A stretch of DNA of 64,000 nucleotides, from assembly GCF_047920995.1 (NCBI RefSeq), contig NZ_JBLRWZ010000007.1:1-64000 (forward strand), read 5' to 3'. The position numbers and the translations under genes are program-made. This DNA is from Aliidiomarina sp047920995. Lineage in GTDB: Bacteria > Pseudomonadota > Gammaproteobacteria > Enterobacterales > Alteromonadaceae. Below, one piece after another: positions 7,655-15,411 of this stretch (the stretch's first letter is position 1; every line of letters starts with the position of its first letter). Below the pieces are notes generated by a model. The model did not search any database. It was given only the letters and a program-made list of their open reading frames with translations, and was not told where the DNA came from.

Positions 7655-7868
7655 ATCAATTTTGCCTTAATTCTTACGGTGATTTTTACAGTAGCTTTTA
7701 CGGTGTTTTATACAGTAATAAGCATAGCATTGAACGCCTATTTCAGGTGCCAAACAAGTGCCCGCAGAAAAAATTTCTAATAATCATTCAAGGAAGGCGC
7801 TAGTGCTGTTAAAATGCCCACCCATCTAATGGCACACAGGCCCCGCACTGGCCGCAAGAGGACCCGCT
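7655..7868. promoter_or_regulatory. Upstream region of purM with imperfect duplicated element
   Basis: The 214 bp between two divergent genes contains two related segments near 7674-7722. Each pairs a TTACGGTG element with a TTTTACAGTA or TTTATACAGTA element about 10 bp later. No recognisable PurR operator (ACGCAAACGTTTGCGT type) is visible. I cannot assign a promoter confidently. Confidence 0.3.
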
Positions 7869-8912
7869 GTGAACGAACAAAAACCATCTCTAAGCTACAA
7901 AGACGCTGGCGTTGATATCGATGCTGGTAACGCTCTAGTTCAACGAATCAAGCACGTTACCCGCCGTACCACGCGCCCTGAAGTAATGGGCAGCATTGGT
8001 GGCTTTGGTGCACTTTGCGAAATTCCTGAGGGCTATAAGAAGCCGGTTCTGGTTGCTGGCACCGATGGTGTTGGTACCAAATTACGCCTGGCAATTGATT
8101 TGCAAAAACACGATACCGTGGGCATCGATTTAGTGGCCATGTGCGTGAACGATCTTATCGTGCAAGGCGCCGAGCCGCTGTTTTTCTTAGATTACTACGC
8201 TACCGGCAAGCTAGATGTTGATGTAGCTGCCAGCGTAGTAACCGGTATTGGCGAGGGTTGTGTACAAGCTGGCTGCGCGTTAATTGGTGGCGAAACTGCC
8301 GAAATGCCGGGTATGTATGAAGGCGCTGATTTCGATCTGGCGGGCTTCTGCGTAGGCGTGGTTGAAAAAGATAATATTATCGATGGCAGCAAAGTTTCCG
8401 CCGGCGATGCATTAATCGCGGTGGCTTCAAGTGGCCCACACTCCAATGGTTATTCGTTAATTCGTAAAGTAATTGAAGTAAGTGGCGCCGATTTAAGCGC
8501 TGATTTCCACGGAAAGCCGTTGGCCGACCATTTAATGGAGCCTACCCGCATTTATGTGAAATCTACCCTTGAGCTCATTAAACAGGTAGATGTGCATGCA
8601 ATTTCGCACATTACCGGTGGTGGTTTCCAAGAGAACATTCCACGGGTATTGCCTGAGCATTGCAAAGCTTTAGTACAGCGGGATAGCTGGCAGTGGCCGG
8701 TAATTTTCAGCTGGCTACAAGAGCAAGGCAATATTGAACGCCATGAAATGTTCCGCACCTTCAACTGTGGCGTTGGCTTAGTTATCGCAGTACCTGCTGA
8801 GGTAGCAGAAAAAGCGGTTAACTTACTCAATGAGCTTGGCGAAGATGCTTGGGTTATCGGCACCGTAGCGGCGCGCAACGGCAACGAAGAACAAGTTGAG
8901 TTTAGCGAATGA
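7869..8912 (+). CDS. purM: Phosphoribosylformylglycinamidine cyclo-ligase
   Basis: This is a 347-residue AIR synthetase (E. coli 345). It converts FGAM to aminoimidazole ribonucleotide with ATP, step five of purine synthesis, in the cytoplasm. Conserved blocks include SYKDAGVDIDAGN at the N-terminus, the ATP/substrate segment GTDGVGTKL near 64-72, LIGGETAEMPGMY and the C-terminal ISHITGGGFQENIPR. Translation starts at GTG, backed by AGAGGA 6 nt upstream. The stop overlaps the purN start by 4 bp (ATGA), so the two are translationally coupled. Confidence 0.98.
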   Translation: MNEQKPSLSYKDAGVDIDAGNALVQRIKHVTRRTTRPEVMGSIGGFGALCEIPEGYKKPVLVAGTDGVGTKLRLAIDLQKHDTVGIDLVAMCVNDLIVQGAEPLFFLDYYATGKLDVDVAASVVTGIGEGCVQAGCALIGGETAEMPGMYEGADFDLAGFCVGVVEKDNIIDGSKVSAGDALIAVASSGPHSNGYSLIRKVIEVSGADLSADFHGKPLADHLMEPTRIYVKSTLELIKQVDVHAISHITGGGFQENIPRVLPEHCKALVQRDSWQWPVIFSWLQEQGNIERHEMFRTFNCGVGLVIAVPAEVAEKAVNLLNELGEDAWVIGTVAARNGNEEQVEFSE

Positions 8913-9640
8913 GTGCAGCGGCCTCTTTAGCCAACGGCAGCGCTCGAAAACGTATCGTAGTTCTGATTTCCGGTTCTGGCACTAATATGGTGAATATTGC
9001 TGAGCATTGTCGTTTAGCCAATGCAGGCCAAGGCTCTGGTTGGCAAAGCATTAGCGGCCAAGCAATAAACGCCGATGTAGTGGCGGTAATTGCTAATCGC
9101 GCCGATGCCAAAGGCTTAGGAAAAGCAGCAGCCATGGGCATTGCTACCGCTACATTAGCGCACACCGAATTTACTAGCCGAGAAGATTACGATGCGGCAT
9201 TGGTAGAGCTGGTGCAAAGCTATCAGCCAGATTTGATTGTGTTGGCGGGCTTTATGCGAGTACTTACACCGGTATTCGTGAGTGCCTTTGCCGATCGGAT
9301 TATGAATATCCATCCTTCGTTACTACCGAAATACAAAGGTATGCATACCCATCAACGCGCACTTGATGCGGGTGATACAGAGCATGGCGTAAGCGTGCAT
9401 TTTGTAACGGAAGAACTTGATGGCGGGCCGGTGATTCTGCAATCAAAGGTACCGATTTTCCCAGACGATACAGCGGAAGATTTGCAAGAGCGAGTACACG
9501 AGCAAGAATACCGTATCTACCCGCTGGTAATTCGTTGGTTCTGTGCCGATCGCTTGCGCTTAACCGTTCAGGGCACTACCCAGTGTGCCGAACTTGATGG
9601 CGAATTGCTCGGCGAACATGGCTATGCCGCCGACGATTAA
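8909..9640 (+). CDS. purN: Phosphoribosylglycinamide formyltransferase 1
   Basis: This is a 243-residue GAR transformylase, which uses 10-formyl-THF in step three of purine synthesis. The N-terminal nucleotide-binding loop VLISGSGTNM is at 18-27. Catalytic residues Asn133 and His135 are in MNIHPSLLPKYKG, and Asp171 is in ELDGGPV. It is longer than E. coli PurN (212), mainly because of about a dozen extra N-terminal residues and a small insertion around 38-54. The start within the 4-bp purM overlap is chosen because of the coupling. Order purM-purN is standard for gammaproteobacteria. Confidence 0.97.
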   Translation: MSAAASLANGSARKRIVVLISGSGTNMVNIAEHCRLANAGQGSGWQSISGQAINADVVAVIANRADAKGLGKAAAMGIATATLAHTEFTSREDYDAALVELVQSYQPDLIVLAGFMRVLTPVFVSAFADRIMNIHPSLLPKYKGMHTHQRALDAGDTEHGVSVHFVTEELDGGPVILQSKVPIFPDDTAEDLQERVHEQEYRIYPLVIRWFCADRLRLTVQGTTQCAELDGELLGEHGYAADD

Positions 9641-9677
9641 GCTTGCGTACACGGATTAGGTAAAACGAAACGAACAG

Positions 9678-10538
9678 CTAGTTGCCGAAGGTTAATGCCG
9701 TTAGCTCAAGCTTTAGCTGTTCTTTGCCACCCTCAATTTGCTGCATGGCTACCAGCGTGTAGTTCAAGCTTGGTGCAAACCAAAAGTAAGTTTGCCGGCG
9801 ATCATGATCACGTACACGCTCCACCTTGATTACGTTGCGGCTTTGCCCACCCACAGGCATTTCTTCACGAGCGGTAATGGCAAATTCATAATGAATATTG
9901 CGGCCGTCTTCATCAATTAAGTGATAAGCAAATTCTTCTAGCTCGCCAATCGCCAAATCAATCTGCAATTGGTGTAGTACTGCATTGGCATCCAATAAAT
10001 CATCGCCCCACTCTGCAGTAACTGAGCTACCGTTCATTGCTAACAATTCTTTCGCGGCATGATCAAAACGCACAGCATAATCACGGTTAGAGCCGGTGCC
10101 TCTGCGCTCGTAAACGTAAGTAAGAGGCTGCACCCTATCACTGTTAATTATAAAGGTACTTTCATTGTGCCGGCGATCTGATAGAAACAGCAATGATGCC
10201 CGCGAACTAGTTTCATAATACCATTCGCCATTGCCCATATCGGTTAAAACGCGCGAAGCGGTGCCATGGCGGCGGCCCCGGCGCAATAATTCGTAGCTCG
10301 CAGCATAAGGTTGGGTAATGATGTTCGCCATTTGTACTGCTCGAGTAGTTTCAATGTTCTCAACTTCCGTGTTCTCAACTTCCGTGCTCTCAACTTCCGC
10401 ACTTTTAGCTTCTGTGCTTTGCGTATCTACCTGCGTAGTTTCTGCAGTTGTGCTTGCCAGCGCCGAGCTCGCGAAAGCAGCCATGAACACCACCAGTAAC
10501 GGCAACTTCAGTATGATTATTCCTTTATATAATTGCAC
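9678..10538 (-). CDS. DUF3108 family exported protein
   Basis: This 286-residue protein has an N-terminal hydrophobic signal (about residues 8-28, cut near SSALAS), so it is probably periplasmic. A low-complexity Thr/Glu-rich linker follows (about 30-65), then the DUF3108 domain to the end. Typical family segments seen include YELLRRGRRHGTA and the YVYERRGTG strand. The function is unknown, but the gene sits tail-to-tail with purN, as it does in many gammaproteobacteria. The linker contains a Ser/Asn-Thr-Glu-Val-Glu repeat encoded by three 15-bp DNA repeats. The start is GTG at 10538, chosen because AGGAGG lies 4 nt upstream; no better ATG precedes the signal peptide. Confidence 0.88.
   Translation of the reverse strand: MQLYKGIIILKLPLLVVFMAAFASSALASTTAETTQVDTQSTEAKSAEVESTEVENTEVENIETTRAVQMANIITQPYAASYELLRRGRRHGTASRVLTDMGNGEWYYETSSRASLLFLSDRRHNESTFIINSDRVQPLTYVYERRGTGSNRDYAVRFDHAAKELLAMNGSSVTAEWGDDLLDANAVLHQLQIDLAIGELEEFAYHLIDEDGRNIHYEFAITAREEMPVGGQSRNVIKVERVRDHDRRQTYFWFAPSLNYTLVAMQQIEGGKEQLKLELTALTFGN
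10356..10400 (-). repeat. 15-bp tandem repeat (3 copies) inside DUF3108 gene
   Basis: Units GTTCTCAACTTCCGT at 10356-10370 and 10371-10385 are identical, and GCTCTCAACTTCCGC at 10386-10400 is the third. They keep the frame and encode an acidic pentapeptide repeat in the linker after the signal peptide. Confidence 0.9.
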
Positions 10539-10844
10539 ACATCCTCCTACTCAGCGTTAGTTAGGCTATTTACTTTAGTTCAATTAATACCTAGCACTAC
10601 CAGCTTTGCATTAATCTTAACGAGAACCTAAATAAACCACCACTGATAAACTTGCGTATACATTACAGACCCAGCAAAAGCCTGCAAGTTCCATATGCTT
10701 GCCGTTCGCCTGTAATCAACCATTTACAACAACCGAACCGCTGCAAAAATTCACCAGCACAATGTTATTCAAAGCTTGCAAATAAAGGCGTTTTGCTCTA
10801 GTTTTATAGGTTACTGGTCTGACCTCGAACCTCAGGAGAAACAA
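10539..10844. promoter_or_regulatory. Divergent control region, DUF3108 gene / fadE
   Basis: This 306-bp non-coding stretch separates the two divergent genes. It is AT-rich, and its one clear element is the FadR-type operator at 10813-10825. The fadE ribosome-binding site CAGGAG lies at 10832-10837. I see no other gene or repeat. Confidence 0.6.
10813..10825 (+). promoter_or_regulatory. Putative FadR operator in fadE leader
   Basis: ACTGGTCTGACCT matches the core of the enteric FadR consensus ACTGGTC-N-GACCT at every fixed position. It ends 19 bp before the fadE ATG, where a bound repressor would block transcription. In E. coli, FadR represses fadE and is released by long-chain acyl-CoA. Confidence 0.72.
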
Positions 10845-13280
10845 ATGAGTGTGGTTATTTGGTGTATCGCTACCCTAATCGTATTAGGCGCCATACTGTA
10901 TCGTGGAGCATCATTACGTGCTTTTACTTTGGGCACAATCGTAATGTTAGCAATCGGCTCACTGTTCGGCTTATTTGCTTACGTACCGTGGATTATTGCT
11001 GCGGTTATTCTAGTTCCATTCAACCTCGGCTTTATTCGCAAAAACATTTTGGCGAAACGTATTCTTAGCGTGTATCGCAAAATTATGCCGGAAATGTCGC
11101 AAACTGAACGCGAAGCTTTAGAAGCTGGCACCGTATGGTGGGATGGCGAAGTTTTCCGTGGTAAGCCTAACTGGAAAAAATTACATGCTATTCCAGCTTC
11201 GAAACTAACGGCTGAAGAGCAAGCCTTTATTGATGGCCCATGTGATGAAGTATGTACCATGTTAGATGATTGGTATGCTACCCACGAGCTGGCCGATATG
11301 CCAGAGCACGTATGGCAGTATCTAAAAGACAACAAATTCTTCGCCATGATCATCAAGAAAGAATATGGCGGGTTAGAGTTTTCCGCGTATGCGCAATCGC
11401 GCGTGCTGCAAAAACTTTCTGGCCACTCTACCATTTTGGCAAGTACCGTAGGGGTTCCTAACTCGTTAGGCCCAGGTGAATTACTGCAATTATATGGTAC
11501 TAAAGAGCAGCAAGATCATTATTTACCACGCCTCGCTACTGGTGAAGATATTCCATGTTTCGCGCTTACTAGCCCAGAAGCAGGTTCTGATGCCGGCGCT
11601 ATTCCAGATACTGGTATTGTATGCAAAGGCCAGTGGGAAGGTGAAGAAGTATTGGGTATTCGCTTAAACTTCAACAAGCGTTACATTACCTTAGCGCCAA
11701 TCGCTACGGTTGTAGGCTTAGCCTTTAAAATGTATGACCCTGAAGGGTTAATTGGCGATCAAGAAGATATCGGAATTACTTGTGCCTTATTGCCACGTGA
11801 TATTGCAGGCATGGAAATTGGCCGCCGCCATTTACCATTGAACGTACCTTTCCATAACGGCCCAATTCGCGGCACCGATGTGTTTATTCCAATGAGCTTC
11901 ATCATCGGCGGCCAAGCTATGGCTGGTAAAGGCTGGCGTATGCTGATGGAGTGTTTATCTGTTGGCCGGGTAATTACCTTACCTTCTAACAGTGCCGGTG
12001 GTGCGAAATCAATTGCATTAGTTACCGGTGCGTATTCACGCATTCGCCGTCAATTCAAATTACCAATTGGTAAAATGGAAGGCGTGGAAGAAGCTATGGC
12101 ACGCATTGGTGGTAACGCTTACTTAATGGATGCAGTAACGAAGTTCTCTACTACGGGCCTCGATATCGGTGAAAAACCTTCGGTTATTTCCGCGATTTCC
12201 AAGTACCACATGACCGAGAAACTGCGCCAAGTAATGAATGATGCCATGGATATTCATGGTGGTAAGGGCATTTGTTTAGGCCCGAACAACTACCTTGGCC
12301 GCGGCTATCAAGGCACGCCAGTAGCTATTACTGTTGAAGGCGCTAATATCCTTACTCGTAGCTTAATGATTTACGGCCAGGGCGCAATTCGCTGTCATCC
12401 ATTCGTGCTCGAAGAAATGAATGCGGCAGCAATAAAAGGCAAAGAAGGCTTGGCGCGTTTCGATAAAGCCTTGTTTGGCCATATCGGCTTCGTATTCAGC
12501 AACTTTGTTCGCTCACTGTGGTTTGGTGTTGGCGGCGCGCGTTTCACTTCAGCGCCAGCAAACGATAGCACAGCTCAATACTACCGCATGATGACCCGCT
12601 TCAGCTCTAACCTCGCGTTAATGTCTGATGTGGCCATGGGTGTGCTTGGTGGTGAATTGAAGCGCCGTGAACGCTTATCAGCGCGTTTAGGCGATATGCT
12701 CAGCTACTTGTTCATTGGCTCGGCAATTTTGAAGCGCTTTGAAGATGATGGCCGCCCAGCAGAAGATCTGCCATTAATGCATTGGGCAATGCAAGATAGC
12801 TTGCGCAAGTTACAGGAAAGCCAGCTTGAGTTCTTAGAGAACTTTGGTGCCATCGGTTCGGCATTAAAAGTGATGATGTATCCGTTTGGCCGCATCGTAA
12901 AAGCGCCTAGCGATAAGCTTGGTCATCAAATCTCGCGGATTCTTATGGAACCAAACGCAGCGCGTACGCGTTTAGGCGAAGGCCAGTTCTTATCAGAAAA
13001 AGGGCCATTTGGTTATGTTGAAGCGGTGCTGCGCGATATCATTGCTGTAGAGCCACTGCATGATAAAGTGCAAAAAGCAGCTGGTGAGCGGTTATCGTTC
13101 ACACGCTTACATGAAATTGGCTTACGCGGAAAAGAATTGGGCGTGTTGAACGATGAAGAAGTTGCATTGTTTAAGCGTGCTGAAGAAGGTCGTTTACGAG
13201 TAATTAACGTAGATGATTTTGCGCCAGAAGATTTATTGGCTGGCCCAACTGCCCACCAATGGGGCCGCGATAACAGCTAA
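10845..13280 (+). CDS. fadE: Acyl-CoA dehydrogenase FadE
   Basis: This 811-residue enzyme (E. coli FadE 814) carries out the first step of fatty-acid beta-oxidation, FAD-dependent formation of trans-2-enoyl-CoA. Residues 1-60 are two or three hydrophobic segments typical of FadE membrane association. The acyl-CoA dehydrogenase core follows, with FALTSPEAGSDAG and the IHGGKGICLGPNN region, then the FadE-specific C-terminal domain. The frame is open upstream to 10776, but ATG at 10845 follows CAGGAG-AAACAA and begins the conserved MSVVIW segment. Regulation by FadR is suggested by the operator just upstream. A strong terminator lies 170 bp after the stop. Confidence 0.97.
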   Translation: MSVVIWCIATLIVLGAILYRGASLRAFTLGTIVMLAIGSLFGLFAYVPWIIAAVILVPFNLGFIRKNILAKRILSVYRKIMPEMSQTEREALEAGTVWWDGEVFRGKPNWKKLHAIPASKLTAEEQAFIDGPCDEVCTMLDDWYATHELADMPEHVWQYLKDNKFFAMIIKKEYGGLEFSAYAQSRVLQKLSGHSTILASTVGVPNSLGPGELLQLYGTKEQQDHYLPRLATGEDIPCFALTSPEAGSDAGAIPDTGIVCKGQWEGEEVLGIRLNFNKRYITLAPIATVVGLAFKMYDPEGLIGDQEDIGITCALLPRDIAGMEIGRRHLPLNVPFHNGPIRGTDVFIPMSFIIGGQAMAGKGWRMLMECLSVGRVITLPSNSAGGAKSIALVTGAYSRIRRQFKLPIGKMEGVEEAMARIGGNAYLMDAVTKFSTTGLDIGEKPSVISAISKYHMTEKLRQVMNDAMDIHGGKGICLGPNNYLGRGYQGTPVAITVEGANILTRSLMIYGQGAIRCHPFVLEEMNAAAIKGKEGLARFDKALFGHIGFVFSNFVRSLWFGVGGARFTSAPANDSTAQYYRMMTRFSSNLALMSDVAMGVLGGELKRRERLSARLGDMLSYLFIGSAILKRFEDDGRPAEDLPLMHWAMQDSLRKLQESQLEFLENFGAIGSALKVMMYPFGRIVKAPSDKLGHQISRILMEPNAARTRLGEGQFLSEKGPFGYVEAVLRDIIAVEPLHDKVQKAAGERLSFTRLHEIGLRGKELGVLNDEEVALFKRAEEGRLRVINVDDFAPEDLLAGPTAHQWGRDNS

Positions 13281-13452
13281 CGTAAAAATTCAGTAAACCA
13301 ACTCGCACACAGCAGTGAATCAGATACATTGAATATGCCGATCGCAATTAGTCGTGCAACCCTGATTCACTGTTGAGCCGACCAAAGCTTTTTGTGGGAG
13401 TAATGGTCGAACTGCTGAATTTCTCAGCCCCCCAACTCAGAGTGGATATTAT
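13281..13452 (+). other. Long 3' untranslated region of fadE with inverted repeat
   Basis: Between the fadE stop and its terminator is a perfect 11-bp inverted repeat, CAGTGAATCAG (13313-13323) and CTGATTCACTG (13362-13372), with a 38-nt loop. No reading frame here looks genuine. It may be a structured 3' UTR or a 3'-end-derived small RNA ending at the terminator. Confidence 0.4.
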
Positions 13453-13481
13453 GCCCCAGAACTTTTCTGGGGCTTTTTTTT
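13453..13481 (+). terminator. Rho-independent terminator of fadE
   Basis: An 8-bp stem, GCCCCAGA (13453-13460) with TCTGGGGC (13466-13473), has loop ACTTT and is followed by eight T residues. It ends 9 bp before the stop of the convergent thioesterase gene. Confidence 0.95.
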
Positions 13482-13490
13482 GCCTGCAAT

Positions 13491-14063
13491 TTATCGATCG
13501 GCTAAATCACGTTGAATTTCCCGCTCTTTCCGGGCTGTGGCCGAAAGTGAATCCAGCGTTTGTCGCCACATTTCTACCCAATCGGGTAGCGCTGGTGATT
13601 CTAGGTGGCCCTGCCCCGTGGCTGCAATCAAATCCACCGGCGCCATACCACCATGTTTCTTGCTCCAGAACATACCGCGCACCACAATTAATGCCGTAAC
13701 TCGGTTTTCGCTATCCAATATTTTGTGCTCTAGAAACGCCCACTTCTCATCCCAACCCAGCAGCCGTGTTTCTACCGCAAAACGATCAAAGGCTTTGAGC
13801 TGACGAATAAAACGGGCATTTACATCGCCAATTACCGGAATAAAGCCTTTCTTGCGCGCTACACCCCAGGCACCGCTGCGAAAGAACCAATCCACCCGGC
13901 CCAAATCGGCAAACGTAAGATAGCGGCCATTATTAACGTGCATATTTAAATCAAGATCGTTTGGGTACACCCGCGACCAAACACGCAGCGTATCAAACGC
14001 TGCGCATTGGGGTTCTTTTCTGCGGCTGAATACGATCCAAAATAGGCGGATCAATAAATTCAT
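13491..14063 (-). CDS. Acyl-CoA thioesterase-like (hotdog fold) protein
   Basis: This 190-residue protein belongs to the 4HBT/THEM6-like thioesterase group. A short hydrophobic N-terminus (LLIRLFWIVF) may anchor it to the membrane. The hotdog signature VYPNDLDLNMHVNNGRYL at about 33-50 contains the catalytic Asp/Asn-x-N-H-x-NNG pattern of this group. It presumably hydrolyses acyl-CoA or a related thioester; the substrate is unknown. Its ATG starts one base after the stop of the upstream oxygenase gene (TAG-C-ATG), so the pair is an operon. Convergent with fadE. Confidence 0.85.
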   Translation of the reverse strand: MNLLIRLFWIVFSRRKEPQCAAFDTLRVWSRVYPNDLDLNMHVNNGRYLTFADLGRVDWFFRSGAWGVARKKGFIPVIGDVNARFIRQLKAFDRFAVETRLLGWDEKWAFLEHKILDSENRVTALIVVRGMFWSKKHGGMAPVDLIAATGQGHLESPALPDWVEMWRQTLDSLSATARKEREIQRDLADR

Positions 14064-14064
14064 G

Positions 14065-14997
14065 CTATTTCACCAAACCAATTTCGCGTAACCGCTCCAT
14101 TAAATAATCATCCGCAGTGATGGGCGGGAATTTAGCTGGATTTTCCTCACTAACACATTGCGGTAACGCTTCTATCACTACATCTGGGTTAAAGTGCAAG
14201 AAGAACGGAATAGAATAACGCGATACTTCATTATGCGGTGCTGGCGGATTCACTACGCGGTGCGTAGTAGAAGGCAACATACCGTTGGTTAAACGCTGGA
14301 GCATATCGCCCACGTTACAAATAATGGCACCTTCCAAAATAGTTACCGGAATCCAATCGCCTGATTTACTCAATACTTCCAAGCCAGGTTCCCGCGAGCC
14401 AATCAGTAACGTAATCACATTAATATCTTCGTGAGCAGCCGCGCGCACTGAAGGCGTGCCTTTATCTACGATTGGCGGGTAATGCAATGGGCGCAGAATA
14501 GAATTACCCTTATTTACTCGGCTGCGGAAGTAATCACGCGGTTGCCCTAAGTACACAGCAATACCTTCCAGCACTTGGTTACCAAGCTCATCAAGTGCAT
14601 TAAACAACTTGGTAGTGGTTTCTTTAAACGAAGGCTGCTCTTGTGGCCATACATTCGGAATTAGCTGTGGATATTCAGAAGTATCGGCAACTTCACGGCC
14701 AACATGCCAGAATTCTTTCAGATCAACATGCTTTGCATCTTTGGCAATTTCAGTACCAAACGGCGTATATCCGCGCGCACCGCCAATACCTGGCTTGTGA
14801 TATTGTTTCTTCACCTCTTCTGGCAAAGCAAACAGATCACGCGTTGCATCGAGCGCTTCATGAATGGTTTTTTCATCGATACCATGATTCGTTAAAGCTA
14901 CGAAACCGTTTACTTCGTAACCCTCACCAATGGTTTTTACAAATTCTTCAAAATCGCCCGCATACGCGGTCATATCTACGTGAGGTATAGATTGCAT
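14065..14997 (-). CDS. 2-oxoglutarate/Fe(II)-dependent dioxygenase, isopenicillin N synthase family
   Basis: This is a 310-residue non-haem iron oxygenase. The DIOX_N-type N-terminus includes GFVALTNHGI (31-40). The iron triad is His189-x-Asp191 (AAHEDINVITLL) and His246 (STTHRVVNP). Arg260-x-Ser262 (SRYSIPFF) would bind 2-oxoglutarate. All catalytic residues are present. Bacterial members of this family are mostly of unknown substrate, and calling it a penicillin enzyme would be wrong. The start is ATG with AGGA 7 nt upstream. It is the first gene of a two-gene operon with the thioesterase. Three 9-bp direct repeats lie directly upstream of the ribosome-binding site. Confidence 0.9.
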   Translation of the reverse strand: MQSIPHVDMTAYAGDFEEFVKTIGEGYEVNGFVALTNHGIDEKTIHEALDATRDLFALPEEVKKQYHKPGIGGARGYTPFGTEIAKDAKHVDLKEFWHVGREVADTSEYPQLIPNVWPQEQPSFKETTTKLFNALDELGNQVLEGIAVYLGQPRDYFRSRVNKGNSILRPLHYPPIVDKGTPSVRAAAHEDINVITLLIGSREPGLEVLSKSGDWIPVTILEGAIICNVGDMLQRLTNGMLPSTTHRVVNPPAPHNEVSRYSIPFFLHFNPDVVIEALPQCVSEENPAKFPPITADDYLMERLREIGLVK

Positions 14998-15411
14998 GTA
15001 CTTTTCCTAGTTCGTTCAGTTCGTTCAGTTCGTTAAATTCAGCCATGATTACAGCATGAGCAGCGTGTTACGAATACTTAATTCTAATTTTAAACCCAGC
15101 TATCCCCGCATACAACCGTTACCGCGAGTACTGGTAGAAATAGCCAAAGTATACAACTTGCTTAAGTTGTACCGCAAAATGTAACAAAATATTTCAATTT
15201 GTATAATTCATACAAAACTTACTCTGTAAGCAACTGATTTTACTAATATCGCCCTATTTAACATTAAATACACATATGTAAATATTTTGCTTCATAAATC
15301 AACGCCCATAATCTAGTATGGTTGATGACATTTTTCTAAAAAATGACACTAGTATGTCTGCGGTATTTCAATACTGCGAGCTTTATAAAAACATAAAAGG
15401 AATGTCTGAAA
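14998..15411. promoter_or_regulatory. Divergent control region, oxygenase operon / subtilase
   Basis: This 414-bp AT-rich region has no credible gene. It contains three tandem AGTTCGTTC-type 9-mers (15009-15035) and the palindrome TTTGTATAATTCATACAAA (15198-15216, 7-bp arms). It also has an inverted repeat CATTTTT/AAAAATG near 15329-15345 and a small palindrome GTATTTCAATAC (15363-15374), followed by the subtilase ribosome-binding site AAAAGGA at 15394-15400. The 19-bp palindrome looks most like a repressor site, for an unknown factor. Confidence 0.5.
15009..15035 (-). repeat. 9-bp tandem repeat (3 copies) in oxygenase leader
   Basis: Units AGTTCGTTC at 15009-15017 and 15018-15026, then AGTTCGTTA at 15027-15035. 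They end about 5 bp before the Shine-Dalgarno of the 2OG oxygenase gene on the minus strand. Copy-number change would alter leader length. Confidence 0.85.

Noticed and set aside
14065..14997. Beta-lactam biosynthesis gene (isopenicillin N synthase)
   Set aside because: Only the oxygenase superfamily is shared. There is no peptide synthetase or other antibiotic gene nearby.
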